DNA from: Pleurotus ostreatus/Saccharomyces cerevisiae fusant
Lineage: Eukaryota > Opisthokonta
NCBI GenBank assembly: GCA_024196135.1
Contig: JAMQCK010001174.1
Coordinates: 1-11,129, forward strand
Direction of reading: 5' to 3'
Length of the DNA: 11,129 bases
Under the pieces are notes generated by a model that saw only the letters and a program-made list of their open reading frames with translations, was not told the DNA's origin and did not search any database. The translations under genes and the position numbers were made by a program. Below are positions 1 to 8,197 of this stretch, piece by piece (position 1 is the stretch's first letter; each line of letters opens with the position of its first letter).

Positions 1-143
1 GTGAGCTGGAACCAGCCATCGCCACACGACTCGTCCGAGATCGAGGTCCAGGTGTTGTTGAAGTACGAGCCCAGCACGGTCTGGTGCGTAACCGGGCAAA
101 GGTAGGCGATATCCGCGCTCTGGTCGTCGAGCAGATACTGCAT
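1..143 (-). CDS. 5' end of unknown fungal protein (partial, runs off left edge)
   Basis: The reverse strand gives 47 open codons from an ATG at 143 to the edge, starting MQYLLDDQSADIAY and later containing NNTWTSISDESCGDGWFQL. The third codon positions are rich in C and G, as in the other genes here. An N-terminal LLDD...IxY pattern followed by a W, a CxDGWF segment and presumably a beta-strand resembles the N-terminal beta-sandwich regions of many agaricomycete single-pass membrane or surface proteins. This is a recollection of family style, not a search result. The product has no signal peptide if this ATG is correct. The leader upstream is strongly pyrimidine-rich, which supports a start here. 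An in-frame open stretch continues upstream to about 235, so an earlier spliced exon cannot be excluded. No function is claimed. Confidence 0.5.
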   Translation of the reverse strand, partial: MQYLLDDQSADIAYLCPVTHQTVLGSYFNNTWTSISDESCGDGWFQL

Positions 144-426
144 GGCGGTCGACTTCAAGGAAGGATAGAATAGAAGACTGGGTGGGAAGGCGAGAGCGAA
201 GACCGGGGTGCCAAGAGGGGGCAGATGACGAAAACGAGGGAACGTCCTAGAAAAGAATGGCGGGGCGCGGGAACGAAGTGCGCGGCGGGTTCGATAACCT
301 CAAAGGAGTGGATGGGAGCAAAAGGGAGGCCAGTGTCAGTGACAGCGAGACCAAAGAGAGCGCCATCGCCGATCGCCAAGGAAGGAACAGCGACAAGGTC
401 CGCTGTCGTGATCGTGTCAACGGGCT

Positions 427-445
427 CGGCCGCTGTTCGCGGCCG
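427..445. repeat. GC-rich inverted repeat (7-bp arms, 5-nt loop)
   Basis: CGGCCGC at 427-433 and its reverse complement GCGGCCG at 439-445 flank the loop TGTTC. It sits about 290 bp upstream of the left-edge ATG, on the promoter side. It could form a hairpin if transcribed, or simply be two zinc-cluster-like half sites. Confidence 0.6.
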
Positions 446-578
446 GGCATGGCTTGACGGCGTTGAACCAAGGTCAGACTACATCGTTCACCAACGAGTT
501 CTATCAGAGTAATAACGCTGTTGGGGATTTAGATTGAGTGCAAGGACGAGGAACACAGTACAGCGCACCGTAAGACTT

Positions 579-598
579 CCGGACCGCGCCGGACCGCG
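579..598. repeat. Two head-to-tail copies of a 10-bp element
   Basis: CCGGACCGCG occurs at 579-588 and again at 589-598. Each copy contains CGGACCG, a palindrome-like CGG-N-CCG arrangement of the kind bound by fungal Zn2Cys6 regulators. The copies are one DNA turn apart. A regulatory role is only an inference. Confidence 0.55.
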
Positions 599-858
599 GC
601 TTCGGGTTCAAAGCAGAGCTGAACAGGCCGTTGTTGGCGTATTCAATAGGGCCAATGGATGCCTAGTGAGTCTGCCGGGATGGGTGAGTACGCGTGTACG
701 GTGTAACAAGCGTCAATGAGAGCGTACCCTTCCGGCCATATGACGATGAATGCCCCAGTGATACCCGCATTATCGATCCCATGCCATTTACGCGCCATAC
801 GAATAATTCACGGTCATCTCAACGGCATATCCGCTAGCAGTGCGTACACATCTTGCCT

Positions 859-880
859 CATATACCCTACCGAGTATATG
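859..880. repeat. Short inverted repeat CATATAC / GTATATG
   Basis: CATATAC at 859-865 and GTATATG at 874-880 are perfect reverse complements separated by 8 nt. Nothing around it suggests a function, and a repeat of this size can occur by chance. Confidence 0.5.
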
Positions 881-1510
881 CGAAGACCGCTAGTCGCTGA
901 TTCTACCTTTTTTCAGCTCCGTACACAGGCAGCGTACCTGAGTACTGCTGACCCCTGGAGTCATGCCTCGCCATGGGGACGAAGGCAGCTACGGAGTAAG
1001 GAGGGCAACTATCGTCTTTTGGTTGTTGGACATGGTGGCAGAAGACAAGCCTGGCAGGGAAGCGAGTAAGACGCGAGACCCCAAGCTGCTATACACGTGA
1101 CTTACCAACAAGCGGACGTCAGCCAATCCCGTTGGCCCGCATGCCTTCAACGAGCCCTTGACGAAGACTCTGACCTCTTTGACACGGAAAATTGCAAAGA
1201 CGTTCTTCCAGAAGGGAGTGCTCACGCAACCACGTACCGTGCAAACAAAGAACAAACCCAGGCCTCTTGCTCACAAAACGAAGACAGGCAATCGAAGTGT
1301 ATGTGCAATTGAACGCGTTCAGTAAGGGAATATTAGCATTATGTAGGGTGTACAAATGCATCAGGAGGGGGAAAGTAGTCGAAAGCAGTAGTAGCGAATG
1401 ACGGTATGATACAGTGGCAGGGAGAATTCATTGAAATTCTAGGGGGACCATCTGCAAAGCGCGTCAGCTGCCAGTCCTTTGGCGAGGGTGAAGCAAGCTA
1501 CTCACGTCGC

Positions 1511-2523
1511 TTAGAGCGCGAGGACCTGGACGAGGGCCGTCACGTTAAGCTGGAGGATGATCGGGGTGATGTCGCCAATGAGGCCGACAACGACACCGAG
1601 CAGACCACCGACGAGGCCGAGGACACCATCAACGAGGCCGAAGACGGTCTTCAGGAGCTCAGCGACGATGCCAGCGATGTCCTGGAGGAGCTTGGAGATG
1701 GTGTCGGACGGGGCGTTGTTGAGGACGTTGAGGACACCACCGAGGGCAGTGAAGACGAGCTGAGGAAGGATCAGCAACAGAACAAGACGAAGGTGAAGGT
1801 AAGCAAGCTCACCTTGAGGAGGTCAGCGACGGTCTTGCCAACGGCGTTGACGTCGGTGATATCGCCAAGCAGGCCGGAGGTGTCGAGGCCAGTGAGGCCC
1901 TTAACGTCGGAGAGGAGCTTGCCGAGGACAGACTTGACATCGTTGAGCAGGTCAGACACGGCCTGCTCAGTCGCGTTCGCGGGCTGGAGGAACACTGAGG
2001 TGGAATTAGCTACAAAGCTCATGATTCATGGAATGGATCACGTACGGAGAGCCTGAGCGGTCTCAGTCAAGTCAACAACAGCCTGGTCGACGAGGGCGAT
2101 GAGGGTCTGCTGGCCGCGGACCTCAACATCGGCGGCCACGTCCGCATCGATATCAAGGAGGTCACGGCCGACCTTGGCGTTGACGTCCGCGTCCGCGTCC
2201 AAGTCGAGGAGGTCACGGAGCTCGATGTCGGCACCGACATCGGCCTGGGCGTCGACGAGCGCGCGCACGGAAGGCGCAGCAGCCGCAGCCGAGCTGGTCG
2301 CCGCAACGACGGAGCTGGAGACAGCAGCCGCCTTGGTCGCAGCGACAGCCGACGCGGACGACGAGATGCCCGAGGCAGCGGCGACCGCCGAGGAGGTCGC
2401 GCCAGAGGCAGCGGCAGCCGCGTTAGGCGCGGCGGCGAAGCCCGGCAGGGGGATGGGGCCCGCAGAGACGTAGGAGGCGAGGGCAACGGTGGCCGCGAAG
2501 GAGATCTTCTTGAACGAGAACAT
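1511..2523 (-). CDS. Secreted, cysteine-free Ala/Ser-rich surface protein, SC15-like style
   Basis: Three exons: 2523-2046, 1994-1813 and 1759-1511 (302 codons plus stop). Intron 1 (2045-1995, 51 nt) has GTACGT, CTAAT and CAG. Intron 2 (1812-1760, 53 nt) has GTGAGC, CTGAT and CAG. The start is the first ATG after the TATA box and has A at -3. Residues 1-21 form a signal peptide (MFSFKK then a hydrophobic core, cleavage after VSA). Residues 30-85 are almost only Ala/Ser/Val. Residues 87-137 are acidic and include a 17-residue repeat starting RDLLD at 103 and 120. The last 80 residues are Leu/Val/Gly-rich and hydrophobic. Sequons are NAT at 166 and NVT at 292. There is no cysteine, so it is not a hydrophobin. 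A hydrophilic half followed by a hydrophobic half recalls the Schizophyllum SC15 wall protein. That match is from memory and tentative. A role in the hyphal wall or matrix is inferred. Confidence 0.8.
2116..2217 (-). repeat. Two 51-nt in-frame coding repeats
   Basis: Within exon 1 of the secreted-protein gene, two adjacent 51-nt units encode 17-residue blocks. Both begin RDLLD, continue with (L/I)DAD, and then have an acidic/Val tail. They are residues 103-119 and 120-136. The pattern suggests a tandem duplication that has since diverged. Confidence 0.7.
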
Positions 2524-2653
2524 GGTCGGTATCGGTAATGAGTGCGGGGGTAAGAGAGTGTCGGTCAAGTCGGGTGACTTGGGTCGTGTGGGTGGGTTGG
2601 GAGAGGGAGAAGAAGCTGAGGAGCTGAGGAAACAGAGGACGAAGATGGCTGGG

Positions 2654-2661
2654 TTTTTATA
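2654..2661 (-). promoter_or_regulatory. TATA box of the secreted-protein gene
   Basis: The minus strand reads TATAAAAA here, about 130 nt upstream of the ATG at 2523. The interval down to the ATG is CT-rich and has no upstream ATG, as in strongly expressed fungal genes. A canonical TATA box is seen at no other gene in this window. Confidence 0.7.
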
Positions 2662-4220
2662 GGTGGTCGCAGCCAGTCGGGTAGGGCGGCGGCAACATCA
2701 GGCGCAGCGCGCATGCTGGGGGAGAGGTGGTGGAGCATCAGAGCCTCGCGCGAGCGCCGGCGGGATGGAATTCAGGGTTGAGGGGTCTTGTTGGTCCCGC
2801 CTCAAGGCGGATATTTTGGCCGAAGGGGGAAAAGAAGCAGGCAAAGATGTTGATGTTGATGGCGTGTTCTCACGACGCCTGTTCGCGACTGCGCCGGTGC
2901 ATACACGTTCGTCGCCCAGACAGCCTCGAAAGCTGAGAAAGGTGTCCCATTCTCCAAAAGAGTGCTACTGGTCGTTGTCCCGAAGCCTCAGGCAGTCGAG
3001 CGAAGTGGTCAAGCATTGGCTTGCAGTCGGAAGTACTGAACACAAATCCGTCATAAATGACAACATAGGAAGTTGCTGAAATTGGAAGGCCATGTTGTGG
3101 AGCCTCTGGAGGGGTCGGGGATCAACTCGTTGCGAAAGGACGGAAAACGCAACCGATGCTCACCCCAAGCGCAGCACCTCGAGCCGTCGCGACCGTTTCA
3201 ATCGTCGCCTCGAGCTCGCCTTGCCGTTCTGGCCAGTCTGCCCACCTCGTCGACGTCAGTCCGAGTCGACCATGGTCACCTTTCTACGCTGCATCGCGTT
3301 TGCCGAGTTTGCGAAGACGCCTTTGGAGCCGAGGTATGCGCCCGCATCGAGAGCGAAAGTTCCGCGAAGGTTTCCCCACAGCGGAGGTTCGGCAGCAGTG
3401 ATTTAATTGAGTGGAGCGGAATCCATCAGGTGGTTTCTATGGGGACTACCATCCGGCATGAGGGATCGACAGGAGGATCGACATGGGGCGCGTGCAACGA
3501 CGCTGGAAGACTTTATTGGACTTGGAAGGGCGAAGTGGAGGTCGAGGTCGAAAGCAAAGAAGCTCAAAACACTATATATCGAAGGGAAGGCGGCGACCCT
3601 TGGGCGATTTAGCAAGAAAGCACGGAGTGGGCAGCCCGCATCTGTCGGATGCAGCCCGAGGTGAAGGGTTGAATTGAAGTCGCCAACGCTGGCCACGTCA
3701 AGAGCGCGTAATGGTGTCGTCGCTCACTGCAGCCGCGGGCCGCAAAGGCGCACACCAAGATTCGAGGCGATGCCTTGACCGGCTGGGTAGGTCGCTGGCC
3801 GCTGACGGTATGCATTGACAAGACTTCGGGGAGGATTCCGAAGGGGACGAGGTCGCGATATGGCGTTCGTTCTATACATGGCCAAGCGACTGTATTTGGA
3901 GCTAGAAGTAAGATGAGAGCGCCTCGGCCACCATCTAATCCCGCGAGCGCCGAGATGTGGAGCTCGGTCAGTTCAAGCGCGAGAGGAGATGAGCGCTAGC
4001 AGGGGATGGTCGATGGAGGACGAAGGCAGAGTGCGTAACGAAGTCCGCCCAGCTGTGGGTCCACCACGTGCTCGTCGTCCCACGCTTCCCCGAAGCGAGG
4101 CGGAATTCGAACTTCGTGTTCTTCTCTGACCACGTTCATTTTGCGCCCACACTATCTCACCCGCCGAAGCGCGAGGGGTGGAGGCAGCACAACTCGCTCT
4201 CTTTGCTCTGCTGGACTGCA
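2662..4220. other. Long intergenic region between divergent genes
   Basis: This stretch of about 1.56 kb separates the minus-strand secreted-protein gene from the plus-strand F-box gene, so it probably carries both promoters. The longest open frame (plus strand, 3073-3612, 179 codons) has no recognisable domain and poor codon pattern. A symmetric TATATAT at 3573-3579 is followed on the minus strand by a CT-rich leader-like tract, but only short frames follow it. A CACGTG E-box lies at 4065-4070. No transposon, tRNA or repeat family was recognised. Confidence 0.5.
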
Positions 4221-4230
4221 CATATAGAGC
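4221..4230 (+). promoter_or_regulatory. TATA-like element upstream of F-box gene
   Basis: CATATAGAG lies about 65 nt before the ATG at 4291 and is followed by a T/C-containing leader with no other ATG. The spacing suits a short 5' leader. It is a weak match to the TATA consensus. Confidence 0.4.
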
Positions 4231-4290
4231 GTGTGATATTTTCTTCGCTGAAAGCTGGCGAGCCAGACATCGTTTTCCGTGCCTGCTAGT

Positions 4291-6047
4291 ATGAGCCTGC
4301 TCGGCGAAAATCTTCGTCCACGAACGCTTCTTCGCAAGCTTTCCAATGTTGGACGACGATCACGATCACGGGCGTCGGCTGTCGATGAGGTGCACCCATT
4401 TCGCCTGCTCGATTTGCCACCCGAAATCGTGGAGGTCATTCTAAGTCTATCCCGCCCCATGGACGTGCTAGCGCTGCGGATGGTGAGTGTCTACTGCGAC
4501 TCGCTGTAATAGACCAAGTGCACGAACGTCTGACTGGCTCTCCCAGACCTGCACGGCTCTGAATATCGCCTCGCGCGACCGCCAAACATGGCTCGTCATC
4601 GCGCAGAGGACGGCTTTTGAACACGGCATGCCTTTGGGCCCAAATAAGCGAGTGGGTATGAGCATTTCCGACTTGGAGCGCTTTGCTACAGCTCCGGCGC
4701 GCTCATTGCGTGCGCTGAGCGCGGCATCTGGTCGTTACTACGTGGGTGCCGATGCGAAACAAATCCCCAAGTTACGCGCACGGAGGGAGACCATTCATAA
4801 AGGCATCGGTCCTGAACACTCTTTCTACAACGAACTTTACATTCTACCCGGTGGACAGTATATGATCAACGTCAACGAAGACGCAAACATGACCTTTTGG
4901 CGACTTGACTCTGCGAGTCCCATAAACTTGGGCTCGATACCTTTCCAACCCCGTGCGGGGCCCGAGGGGTCGCGAATAAACAGATTTCATAAATTCTGCA
5001 CTCATGAACTCCTGCGGGATGGGATTATCCTTCGCTTCGTCACCTGCATGGGAAACCTGTCAGTCATCCCATTTTTGCTGTGAACGGTACACTCATTTTG
5101 CTACAGGCGCGAGACCGAATCAGTGAAAATATCTATATACGACATCAGCCTCGAGGGCGTCGAGACTGGTCCGCGTCTCATTGCATCCACATATGTACCT
5201 CTGCGCTCTGGAAGCCTCTTCCCTAATGTCGTATCCTTTTTCGGTACACGCGTGGCAGTCGTCGCCAAAGACGACATCATCATCTGGGACTTTGCCCATG
5301 ATTTACAGACTTCTTGGCCTCATTTATTTGGCCATATACACGATTGGGTGCGTAAATCCAGTTTCGCCGGCCAGCTATCTCAGTAATTGAAGAGACGCAC
5401 AGCGGGTGCTAATGTACGACAATCGTGTTATTGTCGTGGGCTGCCCTGCGGACCCAGAAGAGCTATTTAAGCGGGAACGCGGGCAGGAGGTCGAAAAATA
5501 CAGCGTGCGGGCCAAGATATCCGTCTTCGAAATACCCGTCGACGCGGTAGGGCCCATACAGCTCCTGCCAGGTCTTTCCTTGTGCCTTGGACACGACCAG
5601 TTTCTGCACCTCCCTTGCCGCGCAGTTACAGGAGTGCCATTTTCTTTCCAAGTGCGCACATGTAGACCCGAGGGGGACGACCTTCTGCATACGTACACCC
5701 TCCGTCAGGACCTTGAGAGCACCCGCCGCTCGTCCGAGTATCTCACTGTTGCGCCTGAGCCCAGCGCGGACGAATGCCTGGCAGAAACCAGCGCCACAAT
5801 CACGGTGCCGTGCGACGTTGGACATGCGCTCATTCAGACGGGGTACCCATTTGAATCCGACTCGCGCTACAAGAAGATACACCTAGCGTGGCCGGAGCAT
5901 ATTGATGGACGCAGACTGCTCCGAGGGTCAGTCAGGCTCGCACACGGAAGCAAGTCTCGCATGCGCGCACAGGCATTCGATCCGGTGTCGGGCAGGTTGT
6001 GTGCGCTGCGGTCAGATGGCGGGCTCCTTGTCGCGGACTACATCTAG
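4291..6047 (+). CDS. F-box domain protein
   Basis: Four exons: 4291-4482, 4547-5058, 5107-5347 and 5403-6047 (529 codons plus stop). Introns are 64 nt (GTGAGT, branch CTGAC), 48 nt (GTCAGT donor, weaker) and 55 nt (GTGCGT). All phases agree. Residues 37-80 are an F-box: FRLLDLPPEIVEVILSLSRP, then LALRM joined over intron 1 to TCTALN...RDRQTW. F-box proteins bind Skp1 and present substrates to an SCF ubiquitin ligase. The region after the box (SDLERFATAPARSLRAL) and the body (YDISL, DDIIIWDF) follow the beta-propeller-like agaricomycete F-box family. The C-terminus (FDPVSGRLCALRSDGGLLVADYI) matches the style of the partial gene at the right edge. The start is the first ATG after the TATA-like element. 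Substrate unknown. Intron 2 is the least certain junction. Confidence 0.88.
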
Positions 6048-6596
6048 GAATGTACTGGGCGCAGTTGTGTGGGTCCACTGTCCGGCTTTTGCCGATTTCC
6101 AAATCTAGTAAATCTTGGTCGACTTCGTGTGCGCTCACTGGCATCGCATACTCTTACGGACCCGGCTCAGAGTCACAGTGGCTGCGCAAGTAGGTTGAGT
6201 ATATGGAGTTCATGGTAAGTTCCCGAGTTCGCGCGGTCAACGTGCGAGAGCTATGTGGCTGTGAAGGATGCGACGAGCGTGACGGGCTGGTCCTGATGGC
6301 AACTGGGAGCAGAAGTGCGTCTGCAAGACAAGAGCGTCGGGCGAGCTCCCTGCCGTAGGCAAATGTGAAAGATCAGCTCTTCTTGTGTCGGATGTACAGC
6401 TCTCAATTGATCATCGTCAGCGCCCTTGTCTGCATGTTCGCAGCATCGGAAGCATGGATCAAAGTGCTGAGCTAGTACACAGACGATACACGAAGGTGGC
6501 TCGGCGACGAGGAGCAAACGTGGCTCAGCAGCGAGGAGCAAACGTGGTTCAGCGACGAGAAGCAAAGGCAACTGAGCGAACACAGCGATGATCACA
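6048..6596. other. Convergent 3' spacer
   Basis: This is the space between the stop codons of the F-box gene (plus) and the histone-fold gene (minus), and presumably holds both 3' untranslated regions and polyadenylation sites. Apart from the 24-bp tandem repeat at 6496-6567 I see no gene. A 128-codon minus-strand open frame (6251-6637) covers the repeat but overlaps the end of the histone-fold gene in another frame and looks non-coding. Confidence 0.55.
6496..6567. repeat. 24-bp tandem repeat, three copies
   Basis: Copies at 6496-6519, 6520-6543 and 6544-6567 follow GTGGCTCNGCNRCGAGGAGC plus AAAC, with a few substitutions, the third copy being the most diverged. The unit is a multiple of three, so it reads as an 8-residue repeat in any open frame. 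It nevertheless lies beyond the histone-fold stop codon and so is probably in that gene's 3' untranslated region. Confidence 0.85.
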
Positions 6597-7964
6597 TCAC
6601 GAGTCCTGCGAGTATATCGTCCGCCCATGGTCGACATCCGCGAACCCTTCCGTCGTCGTCGGGTTCATCAACGCGTCGAGGCCCATCGACGACCTGCTCG
6701 CGCGCCTGTCCATAGCCTGCGGTACATATGGCTGATCTGGCATCTCCTGACTCGCACCTAAAGGCGGTTCGCCGGTTCCCCGTTCGCCATGGGCCCCATA
6801 CTCGTGCGGCGGCATCGGCACCGGGGACGCGGACGCGGAGGGCGCCAGCGGGACGGGCGGGCGTGTGCGCTGCTGGGGCGGCGGTACGGGAGGGAGCGCG
6901 TGCCCGTTCGCCGTACCGTTGGTGGTTGGCGGATACTGGTTCGTCGCAGGTGCGTGCTGGTAGACATCCTCCCTATACGGGTGCCGCCGCGCGTACGGGT
7001 CGTCCTCCGCGTGCTTCGCGCGCCCGTTCGTGGCGCGCGAGTGTGTTTGGTGGGACGAGGTATGGGCTTGTTGTCCTTGGTGGGAGGCGGTATGCGCTTG
7101 ATGGGAGGGCGTATGTATCGGCGTCTGTGCTTGCGAGGGTGGGTGGGATTGGTGAGATTGGTGGGCGGGAGGGTGACCTTGCGCGACGGGTGGGCGCGTT
7201 TTCGAGGATGCGTAGCCGGAGGAGATGTATGTGGAGGGGACGTCCGCGGGCGCTTCGGGCGCGATAGCGGGGTCTTCGTTCATGAGCTCCTTCTCGCGCT
7301 GCTCGCTGGCGCGGAGCGCGTCGGTGAGGGCCATGGGCTGGGGGATCGTCTCTGTATGGGGATTAGGTGGGAGGATAGGTTAGGTGTTGTGGACAAGTGG
7401 GGTCGAGCGCGCGTCGTACCTTGCAAGAAGAAGAGCTCCTGGTATTGTTGTGTTGTTGCGGCTGGGGGACATGAGGAAATGCACTTCCACGGCATGCGAG
7501 GGGTACGCACCGACATCGTGATAGTTGATCACATTCCGCCGCTCTCCTTGCGCCTCTTCGTAGGCTCCCAGCACCAATCGTTTGATGAAGTCTTCCTGTA
7601 CAATCATTAGCGACGCGCCAGGGGACACCCAGCGACATAGCTCACCGTCGCGATCGACAGCACATACGATGCCTCGCGGGACATGCCGACAGTGTGCGTT
7701 GCTCCTGCGGTATGTGCGTTAGCGACGGACGTACAGGCGGTCAAGGGACGCACCATGGCTTTGTGTTACTCGGTCAACCACGTCTGAGGGGAATAGCGAC
7801 GTTCCCGGCAGCCTGAACTCCTTTGCTACCTCTGGACTGGAGGGGACCTCCTCTTCCGCATCTGCAAGCTGGTCCACCTCCTCATTCTCGGACGCCGTCT
7901 CCGCGTCGTATGGCTCCTCGGGTGCGGGCGAAGGCTCGCTCAAGACAGTGATATGCGATGCCAT
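6597..7964 (-). CDS. Histone-fold protein, CHRAC15/Dpb3/Dls1 (NF-YC-like) family
   Basis: Five exons: 7964-7754, 7704-7646, 7595-7511, 7461-7420 and 7351-6597 (383 codons plus stop). Introns are 49, 50, 49 and 68 nt. Introns 1, 2 and 4 have CTAAY branch points. All phases agree. The N-terminus (residues 10-50) is acidic. Residues about 57-136 form the histone fold: LFPSDVVDRV, MSREASYVLSIATEDFIKRL, RRNVINYHDVA, then QQYQELFFLQETIP. This order matches CHRAC15 and Dpb3/Pol epsilon p12. Such proteins pair with a Dpb4/CHRAC17-type partner in ISWI remodelling (CHRAC/Isw2) or DNA polymerase epsilon. Which complex applies cannot be told from sequence. The 240-residue tail is unusual: residues about 165-320 are rich in Pro, His, Gln and Ser with repeated SHQ motifs. 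Animal and yeast relatives are much shorter. The gene shares a divergent promoter with the dioxygenase. Confidence 0.87.
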
Positions 7965-8197
7965 GTTCGGTGAGGAGCAATATCTTCGAGTTTCCCCTGG
8001 TTTCGTGCAATAATCGACGCGCAGCCGCACAGGAGATTTGTCGTTCGGGAGTTGAGCGTCTCGGGCGCGGTGGCGGCGCGTCAAAATGACCGGCCCGCGT
8101 GGTCCGCGCCCCGGCCCTGTCCCCGGAATCTCAACACAATGGCTTCCTATCTGGGCGACTTGTCCTTGTACCCTGATCAGTGACTCGACGACCAGCA
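7965..8197. promoter_or_regulatory. Divergent promoter between histone-fold and dioxygenase genes
   Basis: Only 233 bp separate the two oppositely directed start codons, so both promoters must overlap here. The right half is GC-rich. No clear TATA or CCAAT box is seen on either strand. On the plus strand two ATGs precede the dioxygenase start (8086 and 8139), so transcription may begin within this stretch and the leader may be short. Confidence 0.6.
8139..8183 (+). promoter_or_regulatory. Upstream ORF in the dioxygenase leader (14 codons)
   Basis: ATG at 8139 in a strong context (ACACAATGG, A at -3 and G at +4) opens the frame MASYLGDLSLYPDQ, ending in TGA at 8181-8183. That is 14 nt before the main ATG, in a different frame. 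If the transcript begins upstream of it, translation of the dioxygenase would depend on leaky scanning or reinitiation. The transcript start is unknown, so the element is conditional. Confidence 0.4.

Larger units (their letters stand above)
144..1510. other. Intergenic region, no convincing gene
   Basis: This 1.37-kb stretch lies between the start of the left-edge gene and the 3' end of the secreted-protein gene. From about 150 to 480 the minus strand is CT-rich and is best read as promoter plus 5' leader of the left-edge gene. Several overlapping open frames of 60-117 codons occur, but they lack consistent codon bias and recognisable motifs. Small structures seen are a GC-rich inverted repeat (427-445), two adjacent copies of CCGGACCGCG (579-598) and a 7-bp inverted repeat (859-880). 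No tRNA B-box embedded in a cloverleaf and no transposon ends were seen. Confidence 0.6.

Noticed and set aside
281..310. GGTTCGATAACC, tRNA B-box-like
   Set aside because: It lacks the full B-box consensus, and there is no A box or foldable cloverleaf around it. The similar GGGTTCAAAGC near 605 fails in the same way.
155..485. Minus-strand open frame reading ADLVAVPSLAIGDGALFGLAVTD, possibly an upstream exon of the left-edge gene
   Set aside because: No ATG-led model with clear donor, branch point and acceptor joins it to the exon at 143. The sequence is CT-rich like a leader, though an upstream exon cannot be excluded.
1771..2022. Shorter 36-nt intron 1 in the secreted-protein gene, ending in GTAG just before CTAATTCC
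   Set aside because: It is in phase but too short for this genome's introns, and it would place the CTAAT branch point inside the exon. The 51-nt intron ending CTCAG uses that branch point and is also in phase.
1406..2056. 216-codon open frame on the plus strand
   Set aside because: It lies antisense to all of exons 2 and 3 and the introns of the secreted-protein gene. Its Glu/Asp-rich product is the mirror of Leu/Val codons with C/G third positions. Splice signals and a signal peptide support the minus strand.
2067..2486. 139-codon Arg/Pro/Ser-rich minus-strand frame, and a 124-codon plus-strand Ala/Ser frame at 2099-2473
   Set aside because: Both are alternative readings of the low-complexity Ala/Ser exon of the secreted-protein gene and have no start context or splice support.
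3073..3612. 179-codon plus-strand frame in the large gap
   Set aside because: No recognisable domain, irregular codon use, and several other frames of similar length overlap it. The HRVCRVCEDAF stretch is too little to claim a zinc-binding motif.
6251..6637. 128-codon minus-strand frame containing LLLVAEPR repeats
   Set aside because: It overlaps the end of the histone-fold gene in another frame and owes its length to a 24-bp repeat. The remainder looks non-coding.
6789..7610. 273-codon open frame on the plus strand
   Set aside because: It is antisense to the histone-fold gene, very rich in Arg and Gly, and runs through the exon and intron sequence of that gene. It is a by-product of GC-rich codons.
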